Part shown: piece by piece, positions 1 through 7,696 of the stretch
Layout: the number at the start of each line of letters is the position of its first letter
Position numbering within the stretch: the stretch's first letter is position 1
From: Saprospirales bacterium
Lineage (GTDB): Bacteria; Bacteroidota; Bacteroidia; Chitinophagales; Saprospiraceae
Assembly (NCBI GenBank): GCA_016711045.1
Contig: JADJTT010000002.1
Location: 1-64,000, forward strand
Direction of reading: 5' to 3'
DNA: 64,000 nt
Notes under the pieces: model-generated
The model's input: only the letters and a program-made list of their open reading frames with translations
Told to the model about the DNA's origin: nothing
Databases searched by the model: none
Position numbers and translations under genes: made by a program

Positions 1-1
1 G

Positions 2-712
2 GAGATCGCCCACCTTGCCAACTCTATCCTGAATGACCCCCTCACCGTGGAAGTGGCGCCTGTGTCCTCCACGGCGGAGAAGGTGAGTCAGTCGGTGTTC
101 TTTGTGGATAAAAACGACAAAAAGCGGTTGCTCGTGCACCTGCTTGATGATTCGGCCATTCGCTCAGCCCTGGTATTTACCCGCACCAAGCACGGCGCCA
201 ACCGCCTTGCAGGTGATTTGGTGAAAGCAGGTGTACGTTCGGAAGCCATCCACGGAAACAAGTCGCAGACAGCCAGGCAGAATGCACTGAATAATTTCAA
301 AAACGGACATACCCGCGTGTTGGTAGCCACCGACATTGCAGCGCGTGGGCTCGACATCGAAGACCTCTCGCATGTGGTCAACTATGAGCTGCCCAACGTA
401 CCCGAGACTTATGTGCACCGCATTGGACGCACCGGGCGGGCCGGCGCCAGTGGGGAGGCATTCTCTTTCTGCCAGGAAGACGAACTGCCCTTCCTGAAAG
501 ACATCCAAAAGCTGATCAACCAGACCGTGCCCGTGGTGGATAATCACCCGTTTGCGGTGGAACTTACGGTACCCTCCGCCATGTCTCCGCAGCGAAAAAT
601 CAGCAACGGACCTTCCCAGCAACAACGGAACAACTCCAATCGCCGGTTCAACCGCAACTGGAAGTCTCCATCCGGGAATACTTCCAGGCCGGAAGGCCCC
701 AACCGCGGATAA
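2..712 (+). CDS. rhlE: DEAD-box RNA helicase RhlE-type, C-terminal part (5' end outside window)
   Basis: Only the second RecA-like helicase domain and the tail are inside the window; the frame is open to the left edge, so the Met at base 47 is not the start. ATP-dependent RNA unwinding in RNA turnover or ribosome assembly is the known role of the family. Seen: motif IV region (ALVFTRTKHGA), motif V (VLVATDIAARGLDI), motif VI (YVHRIGRTGRAG), then a low-complexity basic tail rich in N, R, Q and S typical of the RhlE branch. The order of motifs and the short basic tail favour RhlE over DbpA or CsdA, but the Q motif and DEAD box are not visible, so the subfamily is a good guess rather than proven. 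It ends just before a strong terminator. Confidence 0.9.
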   Translation, partial: EIAHLANSILNDPLTVEVAPVSSTAEKVSQSVFFVDKNDKKRLLVHLLDDSAIRSALVFTRTKHGANRLAGDLVKAGVRSEAIHGNKSQTARQNALNNFKNGHTRVLVATDIAARGLDIEDLSHVVNYELPNVPETYVHRIGRTGRAGASGEAFSFCQEDELPFLKDIQKLINQTVPVVDNHPFAVELTVPSAMSPQRKISNGPSQQQRNNSNRRFNRNWKSPSGNTSRPEGPNRG

Positions 713-730
713 ACCAAGTTATTTTTATAA

Positions 731-768
731 AAAAGATGGACGACATAGCGTTGTCCATCTTTTTTTTA
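731..768 (+). terminator. Rho-independent terminator after rhlE
   Basis: A 14-bp stem (AAAAGATGGACGAC with one G:T pair against GTTGTCCATCTTTT) with a short AT-rich loop is followed by a run of T. It sits 20 bases after the rhlE stop codon. Confidence 0.85.
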
Positions 769-802
769 TTTTCTTTTGTTGCTTCAAAAGGAAACAAATA
801 GA

Positions 803-2074
803 ATGAGCCAGGCTCAAAAAACATCGATCGTTCCTATTTTCCTGACGGCCTTTTTGGACCTGTTAGGGATCGGGATCATCATACCCATCATTCCGGCCCT
901 TTTCTTTGATCCGGGTTCGGATTTTTTTGCGGAGAGCTTCAGCATGGACCACCGGTCTATTTTGTATGGTCTGCTCGTAGCGACATACCCTATCATGCAA
1001 TTTTTGGGAGCCCCTATTTTAGGCGCCCTCTCCGACCGGCATGGCCGCAAGCCCATGCTGACGATTACCCTGTTTGGCACGATGGCAGGATACCTGCTTT
1101 TTGCCCTGGCGATCTATCTTGGGAACCTGCCTTTGCTGTTTTTCAGCCGGATGCTGCCCGGGTTCATGGGAGGCAATTTGTCGATCATTTTCTCCTCTAT
1201 CGCCGACGTGAGCGACCCGGCTGCCAAAACCAGGAATTTCGGACTGATCGGGATGGCCTTCGGTATCGGATTTGTGCTGGGGCCTACCATTGGAGGTATT
1301 CTGGGCGACCACACGGTAGTCTCCTGGTTTAGCTACTCTACGCCATTTCTGTTTACAGCCCTGCTTACCGGAGTCAACATCATCATGCTCCGGTTCCGGT
1401 TTAATGAAACGTTGAAAGAAAAACGGGAATCAAAGATCAATGCATTGTCGGGATTTCGAAACGTGGCGAAGACCTTTCAAACGCCACAGCTGCGCTCCAT
1501 TTTTACGGTCGTGTTGTTCCTGGCATTGGGGTTCAGCTTTTTCACCCAGTTTTTCTCGGTATTGCTGATCGAAAAATTTGAGTTCACCACCAAAAACATC
1601 GGGCTTCTCTACGGCTGGATCGGGCTGTGGCTGGTCTTCACCCAGGGGTTCACGGTGCGTGTGTTGAGTCGAAAATTCCCCTCCTCTCAGATCCTGAAAT
1701 ATACACCGCTCCTGCTAGCTTTTGCCATTGCAGCCCTGTTGCTTCCCGACAAAGGCTATAGCTATTTATTCTTCATCATCAACCCCTTCGTCTCCACCTT
1801 CCAGGGTATTACTGCCCCCAACATGACCACGGTGGTTTCCGAACAAGCAGGTCCCCAGCAACAGGGTGAAATCCTGGGCATTAACCAGTCGATGCAATCG
1901 CTCGGGCAAGCCATCCCTCCGTTGATCGCCGGTTATTTGAATACGGTGAGCGGTAGTCTGCCTATTACGGTAGGCGCCACGTTTGTGTTTTTGGGATGGT
2001 TGGTGTATGTGGGATTTTTCTCCCCATCTGCCCGATCAAAAACAACCCCACCCCCACCGGAATCAGCAAACTGA
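803..2074 (+). CDS. MFS transporter, TetA/DHA1-like drug:H+ antiporter family
   Basis: A 423-residue, 12-TM major facilitator superfamily exporter of the inner membrane. The start at 803 (MSQAQKTS) is chosen over an ATG nine codons upstream because it begins right before TM1 and has an AAAGGAAA ribosome site about 9 bases ahead. Seen: TM1 with FLDLLGIGIIIPIIP, motif A between TM2 and TM3 (GALSDRHGRKPM), and an RxxPG-type motif (SRMLPGFMGG) in TM4, all typical of the TetA/multidrug branch. Substrate cannot be read from sequence. The last ~37 codons, including TM12, overlap the convergent membrane-protein gene by 110 bases. No local regulator is evident. Confidence 0.88.
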   Translation: MSQAQKTSIVPIFLTAFLDLLGIGIIIPIIPALFFDPGSDFFAESFSMDHRSILYGLLVATYPIMQFLGAPILGALSDRHGRKPMLTITLFGTMAGYLLFALAIYLGNLPLLFFSRMLPGFMGGNLSIIFSSIADVSDPAAKTRNFGLIGMAFGIGFVLGPTIGGILGDHTVVSWFSYSTPFLFTALLTGVNIIMLRFRFNETLKEKRESKINALSGFRNVAKTFQTPQLRSIFTVVLFLALGFSFFTQFFSVLLIEKFEFTTKNIGLLYGWIGLWLVFTQGFTVRVLSRKFPSSQILKYTPLLLAFAIAALLLPDKGYSYLFFIINPFVSTFQGITAPNMTTVVSEQAGPQQQGEILGINQSMQSLGQAIPPLIAGYLNTVSGSLPITVGATFVFLGWLVYVGFFSPSARSKTTPPPPESAN

Positions 2075-3227
2075 CGCCAAACAAGCCTTCATAATAATAA
2101 GGCAAAAATCCCATCGCCCCCCAAAAAAGGGTGCCCTGCAACAGTATGATCGCCTCACTCCCCAGGAACCCAACCACCCAACACCCCAACCCCAATTTCG
2201 CCAGCAACGTCCGGTCGGTCAGCACCCCTTCGCGGATACTGAAGCCCCAGATAAAACTGGTAGCCATCCCCAACAGGATGAGGTGAAAAAAACCGATGAC
2301 GTAATTGCGGATCGTATAGGCAGCCTTGGCCACAAAAGGAAGGGCCACGGCGGTTTGGATCAGGATCTTGGCGCTAAAACAAACGAGGGCAAGCAGGAGG
2401 AGGGCTTTCATCCACCCGTCCATCGGCGCGAGGATCGCTTTGCGTTGGGGCCAGATGAGTGTGTAGAAGGCAGCTAATGCGGCCAGTTGGAGTAATACGC
2501 CTACGCTGTTTAATGCAAACACCCAAAGATGGGGCTCTGCCCAGGCAACTGCCAGGGCATAGGTGAGCATACAGGACAACACCAACAGCCAGTAAAAGGA
2601 GGTTTGCCGCTTGGCCTCGAATACAATGCCCTGTTCTTCCGTCATTTTGAAGAACAAGGCCAGAATAGCAAACAAAAACCAGCCGTTAAACTGAAAGTGC
2701 AGGAAAAACTGAATGGCCATATAAAAGGTGCTGCCGTGGCGCAGATGTCCCATCCCATATACCATAAGCACAAAAATACCGACTGCGCTGAGCATCATAA
2801 AGATCAAAGCCGTGCGCACCAGTTTTTCGGAAAACCCATCGGGCCCATTCCTGCCCAGATCGCGCCAAAAGCGCCAGATGAAGAGCCAGGAAAAGACCAC
2901 ATGCAGAAAGGAAATGGGCCCGGAAGGCCCCGTATATCCGTAAATAGGAAATGCCACCAGCATACCGACTACACTGACCTCCGTAGCCCAAAACACCCAG
3001 TTGTAAAAAGGAGAAGCTTGCTGCTCCGGCTTGAGAAAGAGGCCAATTAGCAGCGCATAGAGTGCAAGGTATAGCCAGCCCAGCATCGCCACATGGGAGT
3101 GCGCATGCATGATGTGGCGAAAATGCATCCATTCGAGCTCTTCGACAAAGGCATAACGCATTAGGGCGCCCAGGCAAGCGGCCAGAAAGAAGTTGAGGAG
3201 GGCTATTTTGAGCCAGTACGTTTTCAT
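1965..3227 (-). CDS. Polytopic His-rich membrane protein of the nos cluster (function unknown)
   Basis: A 420-residue integral membrane protein with roughly twelve hydrophobic segments. I do not recognise a named family. Several membrane segments carry histidines: HAHSHVAMLGW near residue 42, FLHFQFNGWF in the middle and IGFFHLILLGM late. This is reminiscent of haem- or metal-binding helices in haem-copper oxidase or NnrS-like proteins, but similarity is only by eye. It is the third gene of a leftward set with Rrf2 and cytochrome c, divergent from nosZ, so a role in electron delivery or metal handling for N2O reduction is an inference. Its 3' end overlaps the MFS gene by 110 bases. Confidence 0.8.
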   Translation of the reverse strand: MKTYWLKIALLNFFLAACLGALMRYAFVEELEWMHFRHIMHAHSHVAMLGWLYLALYALLIGLFLKPEQQASPFYNWVFWATEVSVVGMLVAFPIYGYTGPSGPISFLHVVFSWLFIWRFWRDLGRNGPDGFSEKLVRTALIFMMLSAVGIFVLMVYGMGHLRHGSTFYMAIQFFLHFQFNGWFLFAILALFFKMTEEQGIVFEAKRQTSFYWLLVLSCMLTYALAVAWAEPHLWVFALNSVGVLLQLAALAAFYTLIWPQRKAILAPMDGWMKALLLLALVCFSAKILIQTAVALPFVAKAAYTIRNYVIGFFHLILLGMATSFIWGFSIREGVLTDRTLLAKLGLGCWVVGFLGSEAIILLQGTLFWGAMGFLPYYYEGLFGVSLLIPVGVGLFLIGQMGRKIPHTPTIPKTQTWRLP

Positions 3228-3237
3228 GATAATTGTA

Positions 3238-3319
3238 GGGGCAAAAAATATTTTGCCCCTGTTTTAGGCAAAAAATATTTTGCCCCTGTTTTAGGCAAAA
3301 AATATTTTGCCCCTACGGG
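3238..3319. repeat. Three tandem palindromes, 27-bp period
   Basis: Three copies of a perfect palindrome (GGGGCAAAA / TTTTGCCCC arms in the first copy), each separated by TGTTTTA, with a period of 27 bases. The last copy ends in TACGGG and abuts the cytochrome c stop codon. It sits between two genes of one operon. The same 27-bp spacing and TACG tail occur in the hairpins at 3834-3886. Confidence 0.9.
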
Positions 3320-3790
3320 TTATTTTGCATCATTCGAATACATGAATTCCAGCACATCACGTGCATCGCCGATGGATAGATTTTGATTGGGCATGCGCAC
3401 CAAACACTCTTCCAACAGGGCCTGTGCAGCCGGGTCTGCATCCAGCATGATCTCCACATTGGTGACCATGTTCATGATCCACTCGGGCTTGCGCCTGGAA
3501 GTAAGGCCTTTCCACCCTGGGCCTACAACCCGCTGGTCAGACAGCTTGTGGCATGCTGAACACTTCATTTCATAAATGGCGTTACCCCTGCCTACCATTG
3601 CCTCCTCTAAAGGGTTGTTGAGGGTCACACTCTTGATCTCCCCTACCCCTTTGCCGTCATTGGCCGGTTCATCGGCAACCATGCTGGAGGGTTTGGGTCC
3701 ATCGGTAGTGCCGGATTCGGAGGAGCCGCCGCCGCAGGCATACAAAAAGGCAATTGTTGTTGCCAAAAGGAAAATGCTGATCTTTTTCAT
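3320..3790 (-). CDS. c-type cytochrome lipoprotein, probable electron donor for NosZ
   Basis: A 156-residue monohaem cytochrome c. The start at 3790 (MKKISIFLLATTIAFLYAC) gives a lipoprotein signal with lipobox FLYAC; the open frame continues upstream through repeat DNA and is not believed. Haem binding: CSACH near the middle, with a Met ligand candidate in the late RMPNQN segment, the usual class I order (CXXCH ... M). Anchoring at the outer face of a membrane in the periplasm is inferred from the lipobox. Position: between the Rrf2 regulator and the His-rich membrane protein, divergent from nosZ. Bacteroidota NosZ lacks the nosG/H/C set of Wolinella here, so this cytochrome is the obvious donor candidate (inference). 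Confidence 0.88.
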   Translation of the reverse strand: MKKISIFLLATTIAFLYACGGGSSESGTTDGPKPSSMVADEPANDGKGVGEIKSVTLNNPLEEAMVGRGNAIYEMKCSACHKLSDQRVVGPGWKGLTSRRKPEWIMNMVTNVEIMLDADPAAQALLEECLVRMPNQNLSIGDARDVLEFMYSNDAK

Positions 3791-3833
3791 TGTTTGTTGT
3801 TTTGGTCTACGATTTTGAACGATAACATATATG

Positions 3834-3886
3834 GAGACGCCAGGTGTGGCGTCTCTACGGGAGACGCCAGGTGTGGCGTCTCTACG
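3834..3886 (+). repeat. Two tandem RAYT-type hairpins (apex AGGTGT, tail TACG)
   Basis: Two copies, 27 bases apart, of GAGACGCC-AGGTGT-GGCGTCTC followed by TACG. The second copy ends three bases before the Rrf2 stop codon. Apex and tail match the hairpins in and around the RAYT gene at 22 kb while the stem differs by paired changes. Confidence 0.88.
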
Positions 3887-3888
3887 AA

Positions 3889-4314
3889 TTAAATTTTCAA
3901 TTCTTGCCGCTCTACCCGCTCGGCTACCTCCTTGATCGTCTGATCTTCCACCAACTCCAGTAGCCCTTGGCGGTATAATTGGGCCCTGGAGTGCAGCGGA
4001 CAAGGATTTTGCGAAGAACATACCGGCAAACCCAGGATGCAGGATGAGAACACCTCCGGTCCGTCGATACTCTCCACTACTCCGCGCAAATTCGCTCTGG
4101 CGTTGGTTTCACTGAGGTAAAAGCCTCCGTTTGGACCTTTGGTAGACGATATCAAGTGATGCCGTGACAATTGCTGGAGCAACTTTGCCAAAAACGGGCC
4201 AGGAACATCCAATGCTTCTGCCACGTCTTTCACCCCGAGTTTATGTTCTGCATCGGAATGAATGGCCAAATACAAGACCGCCCGAATGGCATACTTACAA
4301 GACTTGGAAAACAT
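3889..4314 (-). CDS. Rrf2-family transcriptional regulator with Fe-S cysteines (NsrR/IscR-like)
   Basis: A 141-residue winged-helix regulator starting with MFSKSCKYAIRAVLYLA, the classic Rrf2 N-terminus. Three cysteines C92, C99, C105 (C-X6-C-X5-C) lie where IscR and NsrR ligate their iron-sulfur cluster; spacing differs slightly from both. The recognition helix region (ALDVPGPFLAKLLQQLSRHH) and wing (SSTKGPNGGFYL) are present. Encoded divergently from nosZ and first in the leftward cytochrome/membrane-protein set. NO- or redox-responsive control of N2O respiration is inferred from family and context. Two near-identical palindromes in the shared upstream region are its likely operators, one at its own -33 region, which suggests autoregulation. 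Confidence 0.9.
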   Translation of the reverse strand: MFSKSCKYAIRAVLYLAIHSDAEHKLGVKDVAEALDVPGPFLAKLLQQLSRHHLISSTKGPNGGFYLSETNARANLRGVVESIDGPEVFSSCILGLPVCSSQNPCPLHSRAQLYRQGLLELVEDQTIKEVAERVERQELKI

Positions 4315-4362
4315 AGGCTGTAGATTAATTTGGCATAAGCACCAGACCGTTTATTTCTTTTG

Positions 4363-4370
4363 CAAAGGTA
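4363..4370 (-). promoter_or_regulatory. -7 box for the Rrf2 gene
   Basis: On the minus strand the sequence reads TACCTTTG, a perfect match to the Bacteroidota -7 consensus TAnnTTTG, about 50 bases before the Rrf2 start. Its upstream -33 region falls inside the palindrome at 4387-4410. Confidence 0.6.
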
Positions 4371-4386
4371 AAATTTTTTCTATAAA

Positions 4387-4410
4387 AAGATAAAAAACTC
4401 TTTTAATCTT
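4387..4410. promoter_or_regulatory. Candidate Rrf2 operator 1
   Basis: Palindrome with arms AAGATAAAA and TTTTAATCTT around a short centre. It matches the core of the longer palindrome at 4494-4527 almost base for base (AAGATAAAAAA, then TC, then TTTTA..TCTT). It overlaps the -33 region of the leftward Rrf2 promoter and lies just upstream of TAAATTTG (4421-4428) for rightward transcription. Confidence 0.65.
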
Positions 4411-4446
4411 AAAATATTTCTAAATTTGTGGAACGTTTTGCCAGAG

Positions 4447-4458
4447 TGACAAAAGTCA
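4447..4458. promoter_or_regulatory. Candidate Crp/Fnr-type site upstream of nosZ
   Basis: TGAC-AAAA-GTCA, a perfect inverted repeat with the 4-base gap of Fnr-type sites. Its centre is about 42 bases before the start predicted from the -7 box at 4482, the spacing used by class II activators. No regulator gene of this family is in the window, so assignment is inference. Confidence 0.45.
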
Positions 4459-4489
4459 TTGGTCAAAAAAAGAGGGCTTACTAATTTTG
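4459..4489 (+). promoter_or_regulatory. nosZ promoter
   Basis: TTG at 4459-4461, 20 bases, then TAATTTTG at 4482-4489, matching the Bacteroidota -33/-7 consensus. Transcription would begin near 4494, immediately at the left arm of operator 2, giving a leader of about 130 bases. A second perfect -7 box (TAAATTTG, 4421-4428) lies upstream but lacks a good -33 TTG. Confidence 0.6.
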
Positions 4490-4493
4490 CATT

Positions 4494-4527
4494 ATATTAA
4501 GATAAAAAAGTCCTTTTATCTTAATAT
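4494..4527. promoter_or_regulatory. Candidate Rrf2 operator 2 (14-bp perfect inverted repeat)
   Basis: Perfect arms ATATTAAGATAAAA and TTTTATCTTAATAT around AAGTCC. It covers the predicted +1 region of nosZ, a placement that would block transcription. It shares its core with operator 1. Confidence 0.65.
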
Positions 4528-4622
4528 GCCAACTGGCTAGGGAATTCTGGCAAAAAAAAGAGGAGCAAGAGTAAACTCCTGCCCCTCCGACAATTTTATC
4601 GTTCAATAAAATCGTAGTTAAC

Positions 4623-6614
4623 ATGAAAAACCATTTTAGTATCAAAAAGTTGCTGTTTGCCGGCCTAATTATTGCCGGCATTTCCGCGCTATCCACAGGC
4701 TGTGGAGGCGGGGGTCAAAACGGCTCGGAATCAGGTGTTCTGGGTGGTGACGTAGCCTCCCGGGTCTACGTAAAACCGGGTACCTATGACGAGTTTTACG
4801 CCTTTATTTCAGGAGGATTCAGCGGCCAGATCAGTGTATATGGCCTTCCTTCCGGGCGACTGTTTAAAGTGATTCCGGTATTCTCCGTAGATGCCGAAAA
4901 AGGGTATGGTTTCAATGAAGAAACCAAGCCGATGCTCAACACTTCCTATGGATTTATTCCCTGGGACGACTCCCACCACCCCGAATTGTCGCAGACCGAT
5001 GGACAAACTGACGGGCGTTGGGTTTTCATCAACGGGAACAACACGCCGCGCGTAGCCCGCATCGACCTCACTACGTTTGAAACCGTAGAGATCATCGAGA
5101 TCCCCAACTCTGGCGGTAACCACTCCTCCCCTTTCACCACGGAGAACACCGAATATGTAGTAGCCGGCACCCGTTTTGGCGTACCCTACCCGCAAAAAGA
5201 CGTGCCGATCGACAGCTACGCAGAGAACTTCAAAGGCGCCCTGACCTTCATCAGCGTCAACCCCGAAGACGGCGACATGGATATCGCCTTCCAGATCCTG
5301 CTCCCCGCGTTTGACTACGACCTGGCCCACTCGGGCAAAGGCGCTTCCCACGGCTGGACCTTCTTCTCTTCCTACAACACGGAACAGAAGAACACCCTGC
5401 TGGAAGTTGCCGCTTCTCAAAACGACAAAGACTTTATCGCCGCCATCAACTGGAAAAAAGCGGAAGAATATATCAAAGCCGGCAATTTCAAGGAATTTCC
5501 TGCACGTTATGCCAACAATGAATACAGCGATGAGACCCATACGGCTACGTCTACGATGAAAGACAAAGTGAAAGTGCTGATCCCGTCTGAATGCCCCGGC
5601 CTGGTATACTTCCTCCCGACCCCGAAATCGCCGCACGGGGTAGATGTGGACCCAACCGGTGAATATATCGTAGGTAACGGAAAACTGTCGGCCGACCTGA
5701 CGGTACACTCATTCAGCAAAATGCTGAAAGCGATTGAAAACGAAGCATACGAAACTGTAATTGACGGCATCCCCGTACTGAAATACGAAGATGTGGTGGC
5801 CGGTGTGGTGAAGAAACCAGGCTTAGGCCCCTTACATACCGAATTTGACGGCAAAGGAAATGCCTACACGTCTTTCTTCATCTCTTCGGAAGTGGTGAAG
5901 TGGAAACTCGGCACCTGGGAAGTACTCGACCGTGGAAAATGCTTTTACTCGATCGGCCACCTTTGCATCCCCGGCGGCGACTCCAAGAAGCCCGATGGCA
6001 AGTACCTGATCGCGATGAACAAGATCACGAAAGACCGCTACCTGCCCACCGGACCCGAACTGACCCAATCGGCTCAGCTCTTCGATATCTCCGGCGACAA
6101 GATGGAGCTCCTGCTCGACTTCCCGACCATTGGAGAGCCGCACTACGCACAGGCCATTCCGGCTTCCCGGATCGTGGATAAGGTGAAGAAGATCTATCCG
6201 ATCGAGGAAAACAAGCACCCTTATGCGGCTAAAGGCGAAAAAGAGACAAAAGTTACCCGCAACGGCAAGGAGGTACATGTGTACATGACCATGATCCGCA
6301 GCCACTTTGCGCCTGACAACATCGAGGGCATCAAGGTGGGCGACAAGGTGTACTTCCACGTCACCAACCTCGAGCAAGACTGGGATACCCCGCACGGTTT
6401 CGCTATGAACGGCGCCCGCAACGCGGAGATCCTCATCATGCCGGGTCAGACCGAAACGCTGGTTTGGGAACCCCAACGAGAGGGCGTCTTCCCGTTCTAC
6501 TGTACCGACTTCTGCTCTGCCCTGCACCAGGAAATGCAAGGCTACGTACGCGTATCGGCAGCTAATGCCAACACCCCGCTCAAGTGGAAACTTGGCGAGG
6601 AAGAAGTGCAATAA
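4623..6614 (+). CDS. nosZ: Nitrous oxide reductase, clade II (atypical, Sec-exported lipoprotein)
   Basis: A 663-residue multicopper enzyme that reduces N2O to N2 in the periplasm. N-terminus: hydrophobic signal ending in a lipobox (ALSTGC, C27) with no twin arginine, which places it in clade II. A seven-bladed propeller carries the CuZ histidines: DSHHPE, GGNHSSP, AHSGKGASHGW, SPHGVD, GPLHTEF, SIGHL and EPHYAQ are all visible. The C-terminal cupredoxin domain has the CuA motif CTDFCSALHQEMQG (C627, C631, H635, M638). All expected ligands are present and length is normal, so it should be active if matured. It heads a rightward operon of maturation genes and has an elaborate upstream control region. 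A UUCG hairpin follows the stop codon. Confidence 0.97.
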   Translation: MKNHFSIKKLLFAGLIIAGISALSTGCGGGGQNGSESGVLGGDVASRVYVKPGTYDEFYAFISGGFSGQISVYGLPSGRLFKVIPVFSVDAEKGYGFNEETKPMLNTSYGFIPWDDSHHPELSQTDGQTDGRWVFINGNNTPRVARIDLTTFETVEIIEIPNSGGNHSSPFTTENTEYVVAGTRFGVPYPQKDVPIDSYAENFKGALTFISVNPEDGDMDIAFQILLPAFDYDLAHSGKGASHGWTFFSSYNTEQKNTLLEVAASQNDKDFIAAINWKKAEEYIKAGNFKEFPARYANNEYSDETHTATSTMKDKVKVLIPSECPGLVYFLPTPKSPHGVDVDPTGEYIVGNGKLSADLTVHSFSKMLKAIENEAYETVIDGIPVLKYEDVVAGVVKKPGLGPLHTEFDGKGNAYTSFFISSEVVKWKLGTWEVLDRGKCFYSIGHLCIPGGDSKKPDGKYLIAMNKITKDRYLPTGPELTQSAQLFDISGDKMELLLDFPTIGEPHYAQAIPASRIVDKVKKIYPIEENKHPYAAKGEKETKVTRNGKEVHVYMTMIRSHFAPDNIEGIKVGDKVYFHVTNLEQDWDTPHGFAMNGARNAEILIMPGQTETLVWEPQREGVFPFYCTDFCSALHQEMQGYVRVSAANANTPLKWKLGEEEVQ

Positions 6615-6648
6615 AATGGTATCTTTTTTATAGTTCTAATGTAGATAG

Positions 6649-6672
6649 GTGTAGGGTCTTCGGACCCTACAC
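6649..6672 (+). promoter_or_regulatory. Intercistronic UUCG hairpin after nosZ
   Basis: Perfect 10-bp stem GTGTAGGGTC / GACCCTACAC closed by a C(TTCG)G loop, a very stable RNA tetraloop, without a following T run. It lies between the nosZ stop and the next gene and could protect the nosZ 3' end or attenuate downstream genes (inference). Confidence 0.75.
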
Positions 6673-6686
6673 TTAAATTCCAACAC

Positions 6687-7262
6687 ATGAAATCATTACC
6701 GCGTATTCTAATGGTGCTGGCCGTGCTGGCGCTGCTCACCCTTTTTGTATTTCCCATGTGGAAAATCGTCCTCTATGCACCCCAATATCCCGACGGAGTC
6801 GAGATGCATATCTGGATCAACAAGATCGGCGGAGAAACCAAGAGCACCATTCAGAATATCAACATCCTCAACCACTACGTGGGGATGAAAAAAATCGAAC
6901 CCGACGCGATCAAAGAGTTGAAGTATTTCCCCTACATCATTATGGTGATGGCGGCGCTGGGTTTGCTGGCAGCTGTGGTTAACCGAAAAGGATTTTACCT
7001 GACCTGGGTCATCCTCATGGCTGCGCTGGCGATTGCCGGATTCTACGACTTCTATTTATGGGAATACGACTACGGCCACACGCTGGATCCGCACGCACCC
7101 ATGCAATTTGAAGACGCCTCGTTTCAACCTCCGTTGATCGGCAGGAAGGAAATTATCAATTTCACGGCGGTATCGCTCCCCCATATCAGCGGCTACTTCG
7201 CCGGATTATCCATGGTACTGGCTACCTCCGCCTGGTGGTTCAAACGCAAAATCGGTCGCTAA
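6687..7262 (+). CDS. Membrane protein of clade II nos clusters (NosB position)
   Basis: A 191-residue protein with about four TM segments: residues 5-25, one near 90-105, one near 110-130, and a last one near 165-183. A soluble loop after TM1 (PQYPDGVEMHIWINKIGG) and a conserved-looking stretch FYDFYLWEYDYGHTLDPHAP face outside. It sits directly between nosZ and nosL, the place of NosB in clade II operons, but I cannot claim homology to Wolinella NosB from the sequence alone. A role in NosZ maturation or electron supply is inferred from context. It abuts nosL by one base. Confidence 0.85.
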   Translation: MKSLPRILMVLAVLALLTLFVFPMWKIVLYAPQYPDGVEMHIWINKIGGETKSTIQNINILNHYVGMKKIEPDAIKELKYFPYIIMVMAALGLLAAVVNRKGFYLTWVILMAALAIAGFYDFYLWEYDYGHTLDPHAPMQFEDASFQPPLIGRKEIINFTAVSLPHISGYFAGLSMVLATSAWWFKRKIGR

Positions 7263-7263
7263 T

Positions 7264-7696
7264 ATGAACGTACGGATCTTTCTATACATCATCCCATTTT
7301 TGTTGGTTGCCTGCAGCACCGGCCCCAAACCGATCGAATACGGCGCCGACAAATGCGACTTCTGCCGCATGACTATCGTCGATGTCCAGCACGCCGCCGA
7401 GGTGGTCACCACCAAAGGGAAAGTGTTCAAATTTGACGCCATCGAATGTATGGTGCGGTACGTGGGCGAACATGATCAGGAGTCTTTTGCCTCCTTTTGG
7501 GTAAACAATTACCCCCAAACCACCGTCTGGTGAACTGGTCGACGCGACCGCATGCACCTACCTAATCAGCCCCAACATTCCCAGTCCGATGGGGGCTTTC
7601 CTCTCCGGTTTTTCGAGTGCAGAAGAAGCACGGAAGTTTCAGCTGGAGAAGGGAGGGGAGTTGTATGATTGGGGCGCTTTACTTGAGAAAGAATGA
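7264..7696 (+). CDS. nosL: NosL copper chaperone lipoprotein, frameshifted
   Basis: NosL delivers Cu(I) for the CuZ site of NosZ. The N-terminal part has a lipoprotein signal (FLLVACS) and the metal motif CDFCRM. The frame stops at 7533, but translation in the next frame continues the family pattern (LVDATACTYLISPNIPSPMG ... GAFLSGF ... LEKE) to a stop at 7694-7696. A single indel between about 7504 and 7533 restores one protein; the C5 run at 7512-7516 is the likeliest spot, since four C would give a smooth reading. I regard this as probable sequence error because other genes in the window show the same type of lesion and NosZ otherwise looks intact. A real null would probably impair CuZ assembly. 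Confidence 0.8.

Noticed and set aside
164..625. Open frame antisense to rhlE, and many similar long antisense frames across the window (for example in nosZ, korA, SusC, RND and ASPIC genes)
   Set aside because: They mirror well-supported genes in moderately GC-rich coding DNA, lack family motifs and ribosome sites, and show no coding bias of their own.
3238..3886. Regularly spaced palindromes as a possible CRISPR array
   Set aside because: Only two or three tandem copies with identical 5-7 base spacers and no cas genes; they are REP-type hairpins.
3791..4021. Longer N-terminal extension of the cytochrome c gene
   Set aside because: The extension runs through REP hairpins and the Rrf2 gene, and would bury the lipoprotein signal.
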